This document shows positions 47,865-59,067 of a DNA stretch of 64,000 nucleotides, piece by piece. The position numbers and the translations under genes were made by a program. Numbering within the stretch: position 1 is the first letter of the stretch; each line of letters starts with the position of its first letter. Source of the DNA: Dactylonectria macrodidyma (Eukaryota > Ascomycota > Sordariomycetes > Hypocreales > Nectriaceae); the NCBI GenBank assembly GCA_020744425.1, contig JAGMUV010000004.1, forward strand, positions 3,596,001 to 3,660,000, written 5' to 3'. Below the pieces are notes generated by a model that was not told the origin of the DNA, searched no databases, and worked only from the letters and a program-made list of their open reading frames with translations.

Positions 47865-48805
47865 TGGCCCCTTGTTCGCCTGGTCGTTTTCTCTGCGCGA
47901 CGCTCCGAAGTGCGGGTACGGTCACGGTACGCGCGGGTGCGTTTGAATGCCTCGATTGCGCACCCTGCATGGTCACCAGTACCAGTACATACTCCCCGAG
48001 GCACCATGGGTCTCTAATCCATCTGCAGCTGCGAGCATGTGGGCAAAGAGTGTGGCAGCCCATCCTTGCCCTTGCCGCTCCCGACGCCCCGGCGTGGGCA
48101 CTGAAGCTGCGGTTCCTCGACCTTCCCCCATCCTTGGTCAATCAGACGACCCTGCATCAAAGGAAGATGGACAGGGCAGTATGGAAGTCGCTATTTTTCC
48201 CGGTCTGTCGTCTTTTGGAGCAGGTACTCTACCTAGCTAGAGATGGAGCATGGCATGGTGTCTGCGTAGGCGTGCTCCACCAAGCCCAGACTCCCTCGCT
48301 TCTCTTCCTCTGGCCTGGCTATCCATCCCATGCCGTCAGGATCGCCACGCCCACTACGCGGACTCCCGAGTCGACAGAAACTTAATTAATACCCCTTCGT
48401 CGCCGCTCTTCGAATATTTTTTTCTTGTCCCAGAGTCCTTCATCCTCAATTCGCAACACTCACCTCGAGTCTCGGATCCAGCTGAACTCGTCTTACTCCA
48501 GCCGACTTTGGATCACAAGGACGAGACATCACATCTCTCATCCCACCCTGGCTGGCCTATCCTCGACCGCTTTCTCCCGCCGGCGCCTCCCCTCTTCGCT
48601 CTGGGCCTTGGCAACTGCTTTTCCCATCTTGGTCAATCTTGGCTGCAGTTTTAGGGTGCGCCACTGCCCGACCGACCGAGCGACAGTCCGAGTGTCCTCG
48701 TGCATTCGGCTTCAGTTCTCTTAAAGGACCCTCATCCTCTTCCCTCTCCCATTGAACACAATCCCAGTCATCACCTCTTTGTCTTCCAGCTAGGCAACGA
48801 CAACA

Positions 48806-51363
48806 ATGGCTGCTCCCACACCCAAGACCAAGACGGCCTTTGAAAGGTTCCTTGGCGCCGACCACGTCGAGGCCGAGGAGCGCGCGCCCTCCATCACCAA
48901 CGCCGAACCCTACATTGAGCGCGAGCCCACCGTCAGCGAATTCCTCCAGGAGTTTACACCTTCTTTCCGTGCCTTTGGCGCCTATTTCTACAGCTTGTTC
49001 CCGTTCCTGTCTTGGATTGGCAAGTACAATGTCATCTGGTTGATTGGTGATCTCGTTGCCGGTAAGTTCATTTAGTCCCTGAGATGCAAAAACGAACTAT
49101 CGCTAAACTCCCCGTTCTCCAACAGGTATCACTGTCGGCGCTGTCGTGGTTCCCCAATCCATGGCCTATGCCCAATTGGCTCAACTCCCCGTCGAATATG
49201 GCTTGTACACCTCCTTCATGGGTGTCCTGATCTACTGGTTCTTTGCTACCTCCAAGGATATTACCATTGGTGTATGCTTGACCTCCCCTGTCCTCTCTCT
49301 CCGCACAGCACAGCTGACCCTATCTTGCAGCCCGTCGCTGTCATGTCGCAGGTCACGGGCAACATTGTCCTCGCCTCGGCCGAAAAGATTCCTGATGTCG
49401 AGGGTCACGTCGTCGCTTCTGCCCTGTCCGTCATCATTGGTGCCATTGTCGTCTTCATCGGTCTCGCCCGCATCGGATGGCTCGTCGAGTTCATCCCTCT
49501 GCCTGCCATTTGCGCTTTCATGACTGGTTCCGGTGTCTCCATCATTGCCGGCCAGGTCCCGAAGCTCATGGGTATCTCTGGCGTCAACACCCGTGCCCCC
49601 ACCTACAAGGTCATCATCGAGACCCTGAAGCACCTGGGAGGGTCCAAGATCGACGCCGCCCTCGGTCTGACTGCCCTGCTCATGCTCTACCTCATCCGAG
49701 GCATCTGCTCATTCCTCGCCAAGAAGCAGCCTCAGCGCGCTAAGCTCTTCTTCTTCATCTCCACTCTCCGTACCGCCTTCGTTATTCTCCTGTACACTGG
49801 TATCAGTGCCGGCGTCAACATCCATCGCCGAGATGACCCCCTTGTCAGCATCATTGGAGACGTCCCCAGCGGCTTCACCCACGCTGCTGCCCCCATCGTC
49901 AACACCCGCATCATCAAGTCCTTCATTTCGGAGCTGCCCGCCGCTGTCATCGTTGTCCTGATTGAGCACATCTCCATCTCCAAGTCTTTCGGCCGTGTCA
50001 ACAACTACATCATCGACCCCTCGCAGGAGCTCGTCGCCATTGGTGTCACCAACCTGCTAGGTCCCTTCCTCGGTGCCTATCCCGCCACTGGATCCTTCTC
50101 CCGAACTGCCATCAAGGCCAAGGCTGGTGTTCGCACGCCCTTCGCTGGTGTCATCACCGGCATTGTTGTGCTCCTCGCTCTCTACGCCCTGACTGCCGTC
50201 TTCTTCTACATTCCCAATGCCGGCCTTGCCGCCGTCATCATCCACGCCGTCGGAGATGTCATCACCCCTCCCAAGGTCATCTACCAGTTCTGGCGCGTCT
50301 CTCCCCTTGAGGTGCCAATCTTCTTCGCCGGTGTCCTTGTCACCATCTTCTCCAACATCGAGAATGGCATCTACACCACCATCAGCATGTCCTTTGCCGT
50401 CGTGATCGTCCGACTCTTCCAGACCCAGGGTCGCTTCCTTGGCGTCGTCCGCATCCGCACCATGAAGGCCAATGTCAGCGACGGCACGTCTAGCCCCGAC
50501 ACCATTGCCAAGGAGGTGCCTATCGATGATGAGAGTGACACTTCTCTTCGTGCTGGCTTCCTGCCCCTCGACCACGCCAATGGTTCCAACCCCAAGGTCC
50601 TCGTTCGAAGCCCTTATCCCGGTGTCTTCATCTACCGCTTCGCCGAGGGCTTCAACTACCCCAATGCTACCCGATACCTCAACCACCTCACCGAGTCCAT
50701 CTTCGCTAGCTGCCGACGAACCAACCCTTCTCTCTTGGGCAAGCTCGGTGTAAGTAAAAATTTGATACCTTAGTCACGCGAACTAGGCCGCTAACCAACT
50801 TTTCACAGGACCGACCCTGGAACGATGGCGAGCCCCGTCACATCAAGGAAAACACCAACGACGACCGTCCCATTCTCAAGGCTGTCATTCTCGATTTCTC
50901 CACCGTTAACAACGTCGATGTTACGTCTATCCAGGGCCTGATTGATGTTCGCAACCAGCTCGACAAGTATGCCGCCCCCGAGATCGTCGACTGGCACTTC
51001 GCCAACATTGAGAACCGCTGGACCAAGAGAGCTCTGGCTGCCGCCGGTTTCGGCTTCCGAACCCCCCGTAACAGCGAGAGCGCTGGCAACTGGAAGGCCA
51101 TCTTCAGTATTGCGGACCTCGGCGGCGACGATAGCCCTTCGAACGCTATTGCCCTGGGCGAGAAGGCCACCCGCCTCTCCATCCGCCAGGACATCGAGGC
51201 CGTGGACGGCATTAACAGCCAGGACTCCGACAAGGGTCTGAACAAGGGCCCCTCTAACTCCCGACTCATCGCCGTCCAAGGTCTCAACCGCCCGTACTTC
51301 CACCTGGATCTCCAGGAGGCTCTCGACGCCGCTCTCCAGAACTCGGAGACGAAGCAGCATTAA
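48806..51363 (+). CDS. Sulfate permease (SLC26/SulP family)
   Basis: Exons 48806-49061, 49126-49271, 49331-50749 and 50809-51363 give 791 aa. The cytosolic N-terminus leads into the SulP signature GITVGAVVVPQSMAYAQLAQ and LPVEYGLYTSF. About 10-12 membrane helices follow, with 'SIIAGQVPKLMGISGVNTRA', 'IEHISISKSFGRVNNY', 'NLLGPFLGAYPATGSFSRTA' and FSNIENGIYTTI. The C-terminus is a STAS domain (PILKAVILDFSTVNNVDVTS and on). Similarity is to fungal CYS-14/SutB/Sul proton-coupled sulfate importers at the plasma membrane, normally induced by sulfur limitation through a bZIP activator. No clear activator site was assigned. All three introns (59-64 nt) have AG acceptors after pyrimidine-rich tracts. 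A sulfonate dioxygenase gene lies 3.3 kb downstream. Confidence 0.95.
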
Positions 51364-54300
51364 ACTTTTGGTTGGGATTTAGTAATGGCCGTTGCGCTAG
51401 GGGTATTTGGGGATCTTGGATCCGAGTCGTAGATATGTTGTTAATTTGTTTGGATGGCGAGTTTGTTGTTCCGCATCGCCCACGGTTGGTAGGCGAGATG
51501 ATGTCGATACCCTGATCCAATCTCTAATATATGAGCTCTTGAGAGCATCCCACTACAAATTGTTCCATTTGATACGTTCTAGTGAATTCATATAATGTAA
51601 CTACATCGCTCTGATGTGTGTACCTATGTGTACCTGTATCAACAACATGAGGTTCCTTTGCTACTGTTTATGCTTATTTAAACTCCACGACATGGTGCCC
51701 AAACCCTGGACGTCCAGTACTGGCTGTGTGTATCCTTTCCACCCGTACCATGTTTATACACAATCAGCTCTGTTGCTGTAGGCTAAGCTGTGCGATGTGA
51801 CTCATACACGCTAGAAGCCATGAACCGTAGACTCGAACTGTGTCGTTGTCGCTAGTGCTATTCCAGGTGCAGCTGCCTACTACGTCAGATCGCATTAGGC
51901 GTGGAATCCCGTTCGTGCATATGTCAATCTCAAGCGCGCAGTGACGGCATTATCTCTCGGGATGAGAAAACACCGAAACGACTACGTCGTGGCGGCCGCT
52001 ATCCACCTGCCTGTTGGTCTTGTTCGTCTCAATCTGGAGGATCGACATGCAATTTGCTGTTTTTCTGGCATTTGGGTGGTTCGTCAAACCATCTTCAAAT
52101 GACGTTATCCCGCGCCGACATTTTTTGAACCCCATCATCATGTCTGCTCCGTCCACACCCCTAGACGAGGATCGTGGCCCCTGGGATTACGCTATGGGTG
52201 ACACATTGGTGGAATTGCAGTCTCCCCGACGGGACTGGGGGGGAAGGGAGATAATACTGCATTGAACCTTTTTGTTTTGATGCATTGATGTGAGTCCTAC
52301 ACCGAGCACGTGCTTGCGGCGCTGGATGGCTTCATCGGGTATCTGTACTTGAGATGCGCGACAGGGATGATGGGGCGGAGGCGCAGGGCTGTGGGATTTT
52401 TGTGATTGCGGTTTCAGGGGTGACGGAAGGTTGAGGGTTTTCCATCCTGCCGAGTGAGAGGGATGTGATGGGTGTGTGGTTGGTGCGGCTATAACTTTGT
52501 GGTGTAGTATGGCACATTTCAACCCACGTGCGCCTGTATCTCCTTTGCATATATAGGCTCGATACTTGAGCCATTCTCTGTCTAATCTTGCATCCACGAA
52601 CTGGGCATCCAGCTTCGATGGTGACGGCTGTAACTGGACGGGCCGTACCTGGGCGGACCATCGAGATTTGATCGCTAACGTTGGTATGACTCAGTAGTAG
52701 AGTTGAGGTCAGAACTCAAATGACGGTGCGCAGATATCCGATGCAGCATTCTATGCTCGTTTGTAAATGCTTCACTCATTATCTTGACATCTATTACCTC
52801 GGACCCAACTGGGTGAAATTGACGATCACAGTCGTGGACTCAGAATATGATTGTTGACCAACATTTCTCGGTATCTGAGCTTAGGCAGTTGAGGTTGAAA
52901 ACCGTTAAGATTACGCAGGATAGCTTCTCGTCGCTCAGCTTCGTTTGGAGAAGCAATTCGTATCTCTTGAACCACAACCCATCTTTTGCTGCCAATAACG
53001 TGCTTTAGCGTCGTCCCGAATGTATCAATCAGGAAGTGAGAATACACGTCTGGGTAAAAGTCTTATTCTAGACCATAGCTCGTGACTTCATGGCTCGTGC
53101 AACACTAGAAGCTCAGTCTTTCACGCTCGAATTGTAGGAAAAACAAAAACCACGTGAAGTTCCGACGACGTTTGGTGGCGCAACAAATAAGCTGATGACA
53201 CGGGCTCTATGGTCTCAAATGGAATGGGTTGCCTGGAATGCTTTAGTCTAGGCCTGACGGTAGTAATTTCATTCTCAGAGTTCGTTACAGTTGCCGCAGG
53301 AGTCCCGTAGTGTTCGGGCCAGGAGTATGAGATTGTTGTAACCCATCGGGGGAGTTTCACTGGCCTGACTTGCTGCCGAGGCGAGCCTGAGAATATACAG
53401 GCCAAGTTTCTGAGTTAGTGTTTCAAGGCTTGGTTTCCCGGTATTCAATTTGTCGCACACTTGCTTTCGTCAGCATAATAAACAGTTTTCGCGCCACGCA
53501 GTACATCTCAGTCTCCCCTATAATCGCTGTAGACATTGTTACCTTCATAGGCCTCCTAGCTCGAAGGAGCTGGAAAGGCTTCATCTTAGGCAACTGTGAA
53601 AGCATTGGGTTTGAAAATGCTAAAATTGTGAAGAAAGCCGTGTTTTTTTCTTTGCATTGTTGCAGCAGCAACTCGCCCTTGACGGAGCAGACTGCTAATT
53701 CAGTAGTTGCCTTAAGAGATAGCTTGTTATTTTCGTTATGGAAAACCGCTGAAGAGTTAGATAATTGTATTGAAATTTCTATACGTCGAAGACATCTCCC
53801 GTCGCCTCGCATGCCTAGAACATTTCATCGACCAATTATGCTTTGGCCGATGCACTTGGAAGGCTCTGCTGTGATTGGGAATATTGCACTCGATTGTCCA
53901 ATGAGATATCAAGTCGTAGTTGCTTTTCGAAATAACTTCTAGTTTAAGATTGTACTCATCCTGATTGGGGAGACTATTTATTCAATCCCAGAAGCCCAAC
54001 TTAGGTAGGGACACTCTGTGGTGGAATACAACACACAGGCGGCAAATATAAATCAGCGACTCTGTTTGCATTTATTACTTGGCTCTTTGCATGTGACCTT
54101 CTCCCAGCGTTGCAACTTACAACCGGCAAAGTGCATCATCGATGAGGTGGACGTTACATGCGCTATCATGACTCCTGTTTCTTCCTACCCCACGACGTAG
54201 CGATTTAATTCCCGACGCCTATTGGCTCATCTGATAAGGATGACGAGTGATCTGATTTCCGATGAGGGGTTCCGGGATGCTTTGTAAGAGCCCCTTGGCG

Positions 54301-54668
54301 AGTTTGGATTTGACGGCGATGGCGCAATCGACCAATAATGCTCTGGGACTGGCCCAAACGCTAGGTCACGACATGCAGCGCGATCCTGCCGTCATATCAA
54401 TCGGCTTGGATTTGAGTGGCCCGTCGGCATCAAACGCATTGGAACGCCGACTTCCGCTAGATGGATGGTGTCAAGGCGATGCAAATTGACGTTGCGTGAT
54501 GAAGGCAAAGCTGTCGTTTCGCTGGTTCCCCGCATGTATGCCGTTTGAAGATGCGTGTCTATAAGAACGAGATCGGCTCTCGAACTGCAACCATGAAGAA
54601 AAGAACCAGTCTTGCATCGAATTGTGTTTAAACCATCTCTACCACTTTATTGACAAACTATATACAAG
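51364..54668. other. 3.3-kb region without a supported gene
   Basis: The first part holds the permease 3' UTR. Around 53420-53940 two long frames overlap on opposite strands; neither has a recognisable domain, and the longer plus-strand frame lacks an early ATG. The AT content there is higher than in the genes. The last few hundred bases should be the dioxygenase promoter. Confidence 0.35.
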
Positions 54669-55940
54669 ATGGCGCCATCAGCAACTGATACCGAAGTCCC
54701 CATCCACACCAAGGGCCAGCCTCAGAGCCCAAAGCCTCTCGCACTCTCAGGAGCTTTGAAGGAGTATGACTCTTTTGATGTCACCCCCGCTATTGGACGC
54801 GAGTTTCCTAAGGCCAACTTGGTCGACTGGCTGAACGCGCCCAATGCGGATGAATTGATCCGTGACCTTGCCATCACGAGTAAGGTTACCCCTTCACCTC
54901 ACCACTATTGGAGTCATTAAGTCGCCTAACATCGTGTATAGTCTCCCAGCGTGGCGTCGTCTTCTTCCGTGCCCAGGACAATCTCACCAATGACCTTCAG
55001 AAGAAGCTTATCTTGAAGCTCGGAGAGCTGACTGGCCGCCCCGAGACCTCCACCCTCCACATCCACCCGCTGCTCAACTCAGAGCGAGAGTTGGGTGGTG
55101 AGGATCTCGAGATCAGCACCATCAGCTCTAAGCAACATGATAAGTTCTACCGAAAGACGACTGACGACGGTGTCGTCGTCACGAAGCGCGACGAGGAGTT
55201 GTGGCACTCGGATATTGCGTTTGAACCTTCACCTGCCGACTACACGTCGCTTCGTCTTACTGAGCTGCCTGAAACTGGTGGCGGTAAGTCAATTCTCAAG
55301 TTTTCACATCGTTCATTCTCCGTGCTAATTATCTCTTTGATAGATACCCTCTGGGCTTCTGGATACGATGTTTATGACCATCTCAGCCCTGCCTACCAGA
55401 AGTTTCTGGAGTCACTGACGGCAACCTTTTGGCAACCACACTTTGGCCAGATTGCTGAACGCCAGGGCTTTAAGCTGTACAGCAAGCCACGCGGAGCCCC
55501 CGACAACGTCGGCGACGTGCTCAAGGCGGTGCATCCAGTTGTGCGAACTAACCCTGTGACGGGATGGAAGAGCGTGTTCCCCATTGGAGCGCACGTCGGA
55601 CATATCAACGGCGTGACGAAAGACGAGAGCAACAACCTCCTCAAGTGGTTTTATGACCTGATTGCCAAGGATCACTCGATCCAGGTGCGACTGAAGTGGC
55701 AGAACCCGAATGACATCGGTAAGCACTGAACAATGAACAGTCTAGTCCTTTGGTGCCATGTTACTAACCTGTCAATTAGCTATCTGGGACAACCGAAGCG
55801 TCTTCCATTCGGCGACCTTTGACTACGGTGGCTATGGAGATCGCTTTGGGAACCGGGTCGTGGGTATTGGAGAGCACCCTTATCTTGACCCGCAGAGCGT
55901 TGGAAAGGCGGAGAGCTTGCGACCAAGCTCCACGCAGTAG
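54669..55940 (+). CDS. Fe(II)/2-oxoglutarate sulfonate dioxygenase (TauD/JLP1 family)
   Basis: Exons 54669-54879, 54942-55283, 55344-55718 and 55780-55940 give 362 aa. A TauD fold is evident: SQRGVVFFRAQDNLTNDLQK, LGELTGRPETSTLHIHP, then the iron ligands in ELWHSDIAFEP (His159, Asp161) and IWDNRSVFHSATFDY (His319). The 2-oxoglutarate-binding Arg should be Arg331 or Arg335 in GDRFGNRVVGIGE. The family includes yeast Jlp1, which releases sulfite from sulfonates and is made under sulfur starvation; other members use different substrates (for example xanthine or alkyl sulfates). The nearby sulfate permease makes a sulfur role attractive but does not prove it. Each intron is 60-62 nt, and all are phase 1. 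Confidence 0.93.
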
Positions 55941-56512
55941 GAGAAGCGATATGACCTTAGACAATTGAGCGGTATTTTTAACACATGAACTATGATAACG
56001 TGAGGCTGTTACTTGAGATGTGATGTAAATATTCAAGTGGTGTCCTATCGTGCGAATCGTAAACTCAGGATTGGTCCCTGATCGTCTGGTGATCTATCGG
56101 GGATCTCCTGAGATCAAAGCGCACACACCTTTGTGGTAGCGCCGCCTTAGACTCGATCATCTAGCCCATCTTGGACGCCTGGACCAGGGTTCTTGACAAG
56201 TTGTGCTACGTAGGGGCACTTGTCGTAGGGCAGCCCGAGCGTCCATGTAGGAACGAGTCCAGCGAGACAACACCTCGATTTCCTTTGGCGGCTCCGATAC
56301 CTACAAATGGATGACTGAACGCAGATCCATCTCCCGATGAGGGGAGTTACGCAGTAATCTCCGTTTTATCTCCCGGTCCCGGCTCTTGTGTCACGAATTG
56401 TGGGTCATCGTTATCGTCATTCCCGAGAGCCAGATTTCTCATCTGCCGCTTTCAATCTTCTTTTCTGTCACCGCACAATTGAAGTTTCAAACTCCAATGA
56501 TCCTTTGAAGCC
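55941..56512. other. Intergenic between dioxygenase and MFS gene
   Basis: Contains CTCCCGATGAGGGGAG near 56331-56346, an imperfect palindrome that could be a regulatory site. No gene is seen. Confidence 0.4.
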
Positions 56513-58497
56513 ATGACCACCGACGAAAGAACGCCGCTACTCCCGAAGCAGGGGACGGGGAAGAGCCGTGTGTGGCCATGGGTCCGGAACGCTTTTAATG
56601 TCGAGAATCGCGTGCTCTTTGCGGGGTTTCTCATTACGCTGTCGTTCAGCTTTACCCAAGTCCCGTAAGTTCAGCAGCCTAACAAGATAACCGCGTATTA
56701 ACTTTGAGTTGATTGTTCTATGTCTTCCATTTGATGGAATGCGATGCTTTCTACGACACCCACCCACCTTACACAGGGTCTGGCGACAGATGCAGCATAG
56801 ATGAAATCACAGCTGGCACGGCTACACAGTTCAGTATTCTCGGCATGAGCACGACATTATGCGGTACGAGAGTGTCATCAGGTATCTTGTAACCATCTAA
56901 CGAATTATAGGAACCTTGAATCTATTCGTGGCCGGTTGGGCAGTAAAGAAATTCGGCCCAAGAGCGGCTCTCATGGCCCAGACTTTCGTTCCGGCCATTC
57001 GGGTCGCTACCCAGATCCTTGGCGTTGTGGCTGGTAAGAGAGCTGGCATGATGATTATTCAGTGTACCCAATTGATCACTGTCTTGGGCGGGCCGGCTGG
57101 TTATATGTAAGTGTGCCAAGATATGAGACGCAAACATGATACTAATTTTCTTCCGCAGTCTTGTCGTCAATATCATAGCGGGCGAAGTTGCCGAGCCTAG
57201 CACGCGCACTGTACTTTTTGGAAAGCTCCAAGGAGCTATCATGCTAGGGCAGGGCCTTGGATACTTGAGTAAGTGAGCTCGGAATACTCGTCCCGTACCA
57301 CGCTAACTCTTGTGTAGCTGGTGGTATGATTGGAGATTCTATCGACATCCGCGCTCCATTCGACGTTGCATTCGTTTCATTTCTATTTGCAGGCACATTT
57401 GCCTGGTTTACTCTGCCGTATATATCTCCCGACTCCATGGTCGACAAGAACAAGCCGGGCCAGCAAGGGGGAGCAGGCTTCCTGGCGCCATTGAGGATTC
57501 TCGTTCCGCAGCGCCTGCAACTTGCTAATGGCAAGATCAAGAAACACTACGGCGTTATAATCCTGTGCAGCGGTATTTTTCTTGGAGTGGTGAGTTAAAA
57601 TAACTGCGAGTCATGCCTCTGAGGCTAACATTATCGTTTCTTAGCTGGCCACGGGCTATGCGCCTCTGCTGATCCAAATGTACGCTACTGCGGCCTTTGA
57701 ATTCAACCAAAATGACAACGGCTGGCTTATGGCCGAGTTTGCTTTCATGAGAAGCTTCTTCTTGATCTTCTTGTTCCCATATATAATCTCCTGGGGACGC
57801 CGTTGGTTCTCGCCGGCTTCTGTTATAGCTTCTGAAGGAGACGACGAGTCGAGTTCGGCCCTTCTGCCAACATCTCCTGGAGAGTTTGATGCGACTATCG
57901 GCGAACAGGTGGCTGAAGAACCGGTAGAACCTCTAAAAGTCTCAAAAGACGATGATGGAAGCCACTTTGATCTCGTATTTTTGCGTTGGAGTCTCGTCGT
58001 GGATGGGGCTCTCACTACCGTAGCGGCGTTTGCCACCCGTCGATGGCATATATACCTCGGTAAGTAATGCTCATCGAAATGACCCGAGGCAGGATCTGCT
58101 CTAACATATTGTCGAAAAAGCCGCCTTCCTTCTCCCCTTTGGCTCTGGCTCGGCGCCTGCAGCAAAGGGAGTTATTACGGAAATGTGCTCAGAGTCACGA
58201 CGAGCAGACGCACTCAATGCGGTGACATTAGTCGAAAACGTCGCCAGACTCTCAACACAGGGCTTGTTTGGATTTGTATTCGCAAGTTTGGCTGGCATTG
58301 GCAAGTCGTATGCGACGTTTTTCTGCAACGCTGTAAGCAAGCGAGTCTTGAGGACAAAGCATTGAGGCTCTGGATGCTAACGTATGTTTTAGGCAATCGC
58401 TGTTCTCGCGATGGTGGTATTGCTATTTTCAAACTTTCCACCCCCCGGAAGCGAGCCGATTGATGTTGTGAACAATGACGAATCCGAAAATGAATGA
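56513..58497 (+). pseudogene. MFS transporter with an in-frame stop at the first splice junction
   Basis: Exons 56513-56664, 56709-56863, 56911-57106, 57159-57268, 57318-57589, 57645-58059, 58121-58332 and 58393-58497. The protein is a 12-helix major facilitator of the fungal HCP/tetracycline-type group: VLFAGFLITLSFSFTQVP, GTLNLFVAGWAVKKFGPRAA, GGPAGYILVVNIIAGEVAEP, LGQGLGYLTGGMIGDSIDIR, a long acidic cytosolic loop, and a last helix near AIAVLAMVVLLFSNFPPPGS. Every junction except the first is clean. Joining donor 56665 to the only good acceptor (AG at 56707-56708) keeps the correct frame but places TGA (56710-56712) as codon 52, just before LFYVFHLMECDAFY. No other acceptor rescues it. So this is either a recently inactivated gene, a gene with an unrecognised splice choice or internal start, or a base error. 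The substrate is unknown. Confidence 0.65.
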
Positions 58498-59067
58498 GAA
58501 TATCTAACTTGAAACACCGATTTGGGATTTCGAGCTGAGATGGGTTGCTAAAATGAGATGGGAAGGCAAGTATGCCGGGAGGCGCGCGTGTCTTATACGG
58601 AAAAGTAACATGGAACTGAACATGGTAATGCCGAAACGAGGGGATATAGTGAGTATACTCAGGTCCCTGAACTGGGTGCGTAGCTACCTTTGAGGAGAGA
58701 AAATGTCGAAATAGTATCTTTAACTGGACTGATGCATTTGTGCTTCCCACCAACTACAACTCTCTAACTCGACTAGCCTACTACGAGCAATTTGCAAAAC
58801 TGCTACTAGCAGATGCATGTGTAGTGGGCAACAGCCGGCCTCGAATGCTCTGAAAGCTCTCGTGAAAGAGATTAGGCTAGCTAGCCTGCTATTCGTGAAG
58901 GTCTGAGGTAACAATCAAGGTCGCCGTCAATGGTGGTGAAATATAACTCGAACAAACTAAAAACCCGCTAGTTGGCGCCTTCAAGTTGTGTCGGCATGTC
59001 ACAGATATACATTAGCAGCCCCTGTATCGTAGTAACCTAAATGACTTCGTAGGAAACAGATAACCGA
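58498..59067. other. Intergenic between MFS gene and C2H2 gene (convergent 3' ends)
   Basis: The two genes converge here, so this holds both 3' UTRs. No gene, hairpin or repeat is recognised. Confidence 0.45.

Larger units (their letters stand above)
41918..48805. other. 6.9-kb gene-free stretch upstream of sulfate permease
   Basis: No gene could be supported. From about 43000 to 48800 the sequence is GC-rich, and long frames overlap in several registers on both strands (for example around 44320-45510 and 47420-48380). That is what high GC produces, not coding evidence: none shows a domain, signal peptide or family block. Features seen: AACTCCCCG direct repeats at 43488-43557, a poly-G run at 44338-44347, a CTCCCTGT microsatellite at 47841-47864 and a pyrimidine-rich run before 48806. 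A long regulated promoter, a long 5' UTR or a non-coding transcript is possible. Confidence 0.4.

Noticed and set aside
47627..48385. 252-codon plus-strand frame before the sulfate permease
   Set aside because: Low-complexity Pro/Ser/Cys composition over a polypyrimidine-rich tract, overlapped by frames in the other registers; more likely promoter or 5' UTR.
53418..53942. Overlapping frames on both strands near 53.4-53.9 kb
   Set aside because: No recognisable domain, and the longer plus-strand frame lacks an early ATG.
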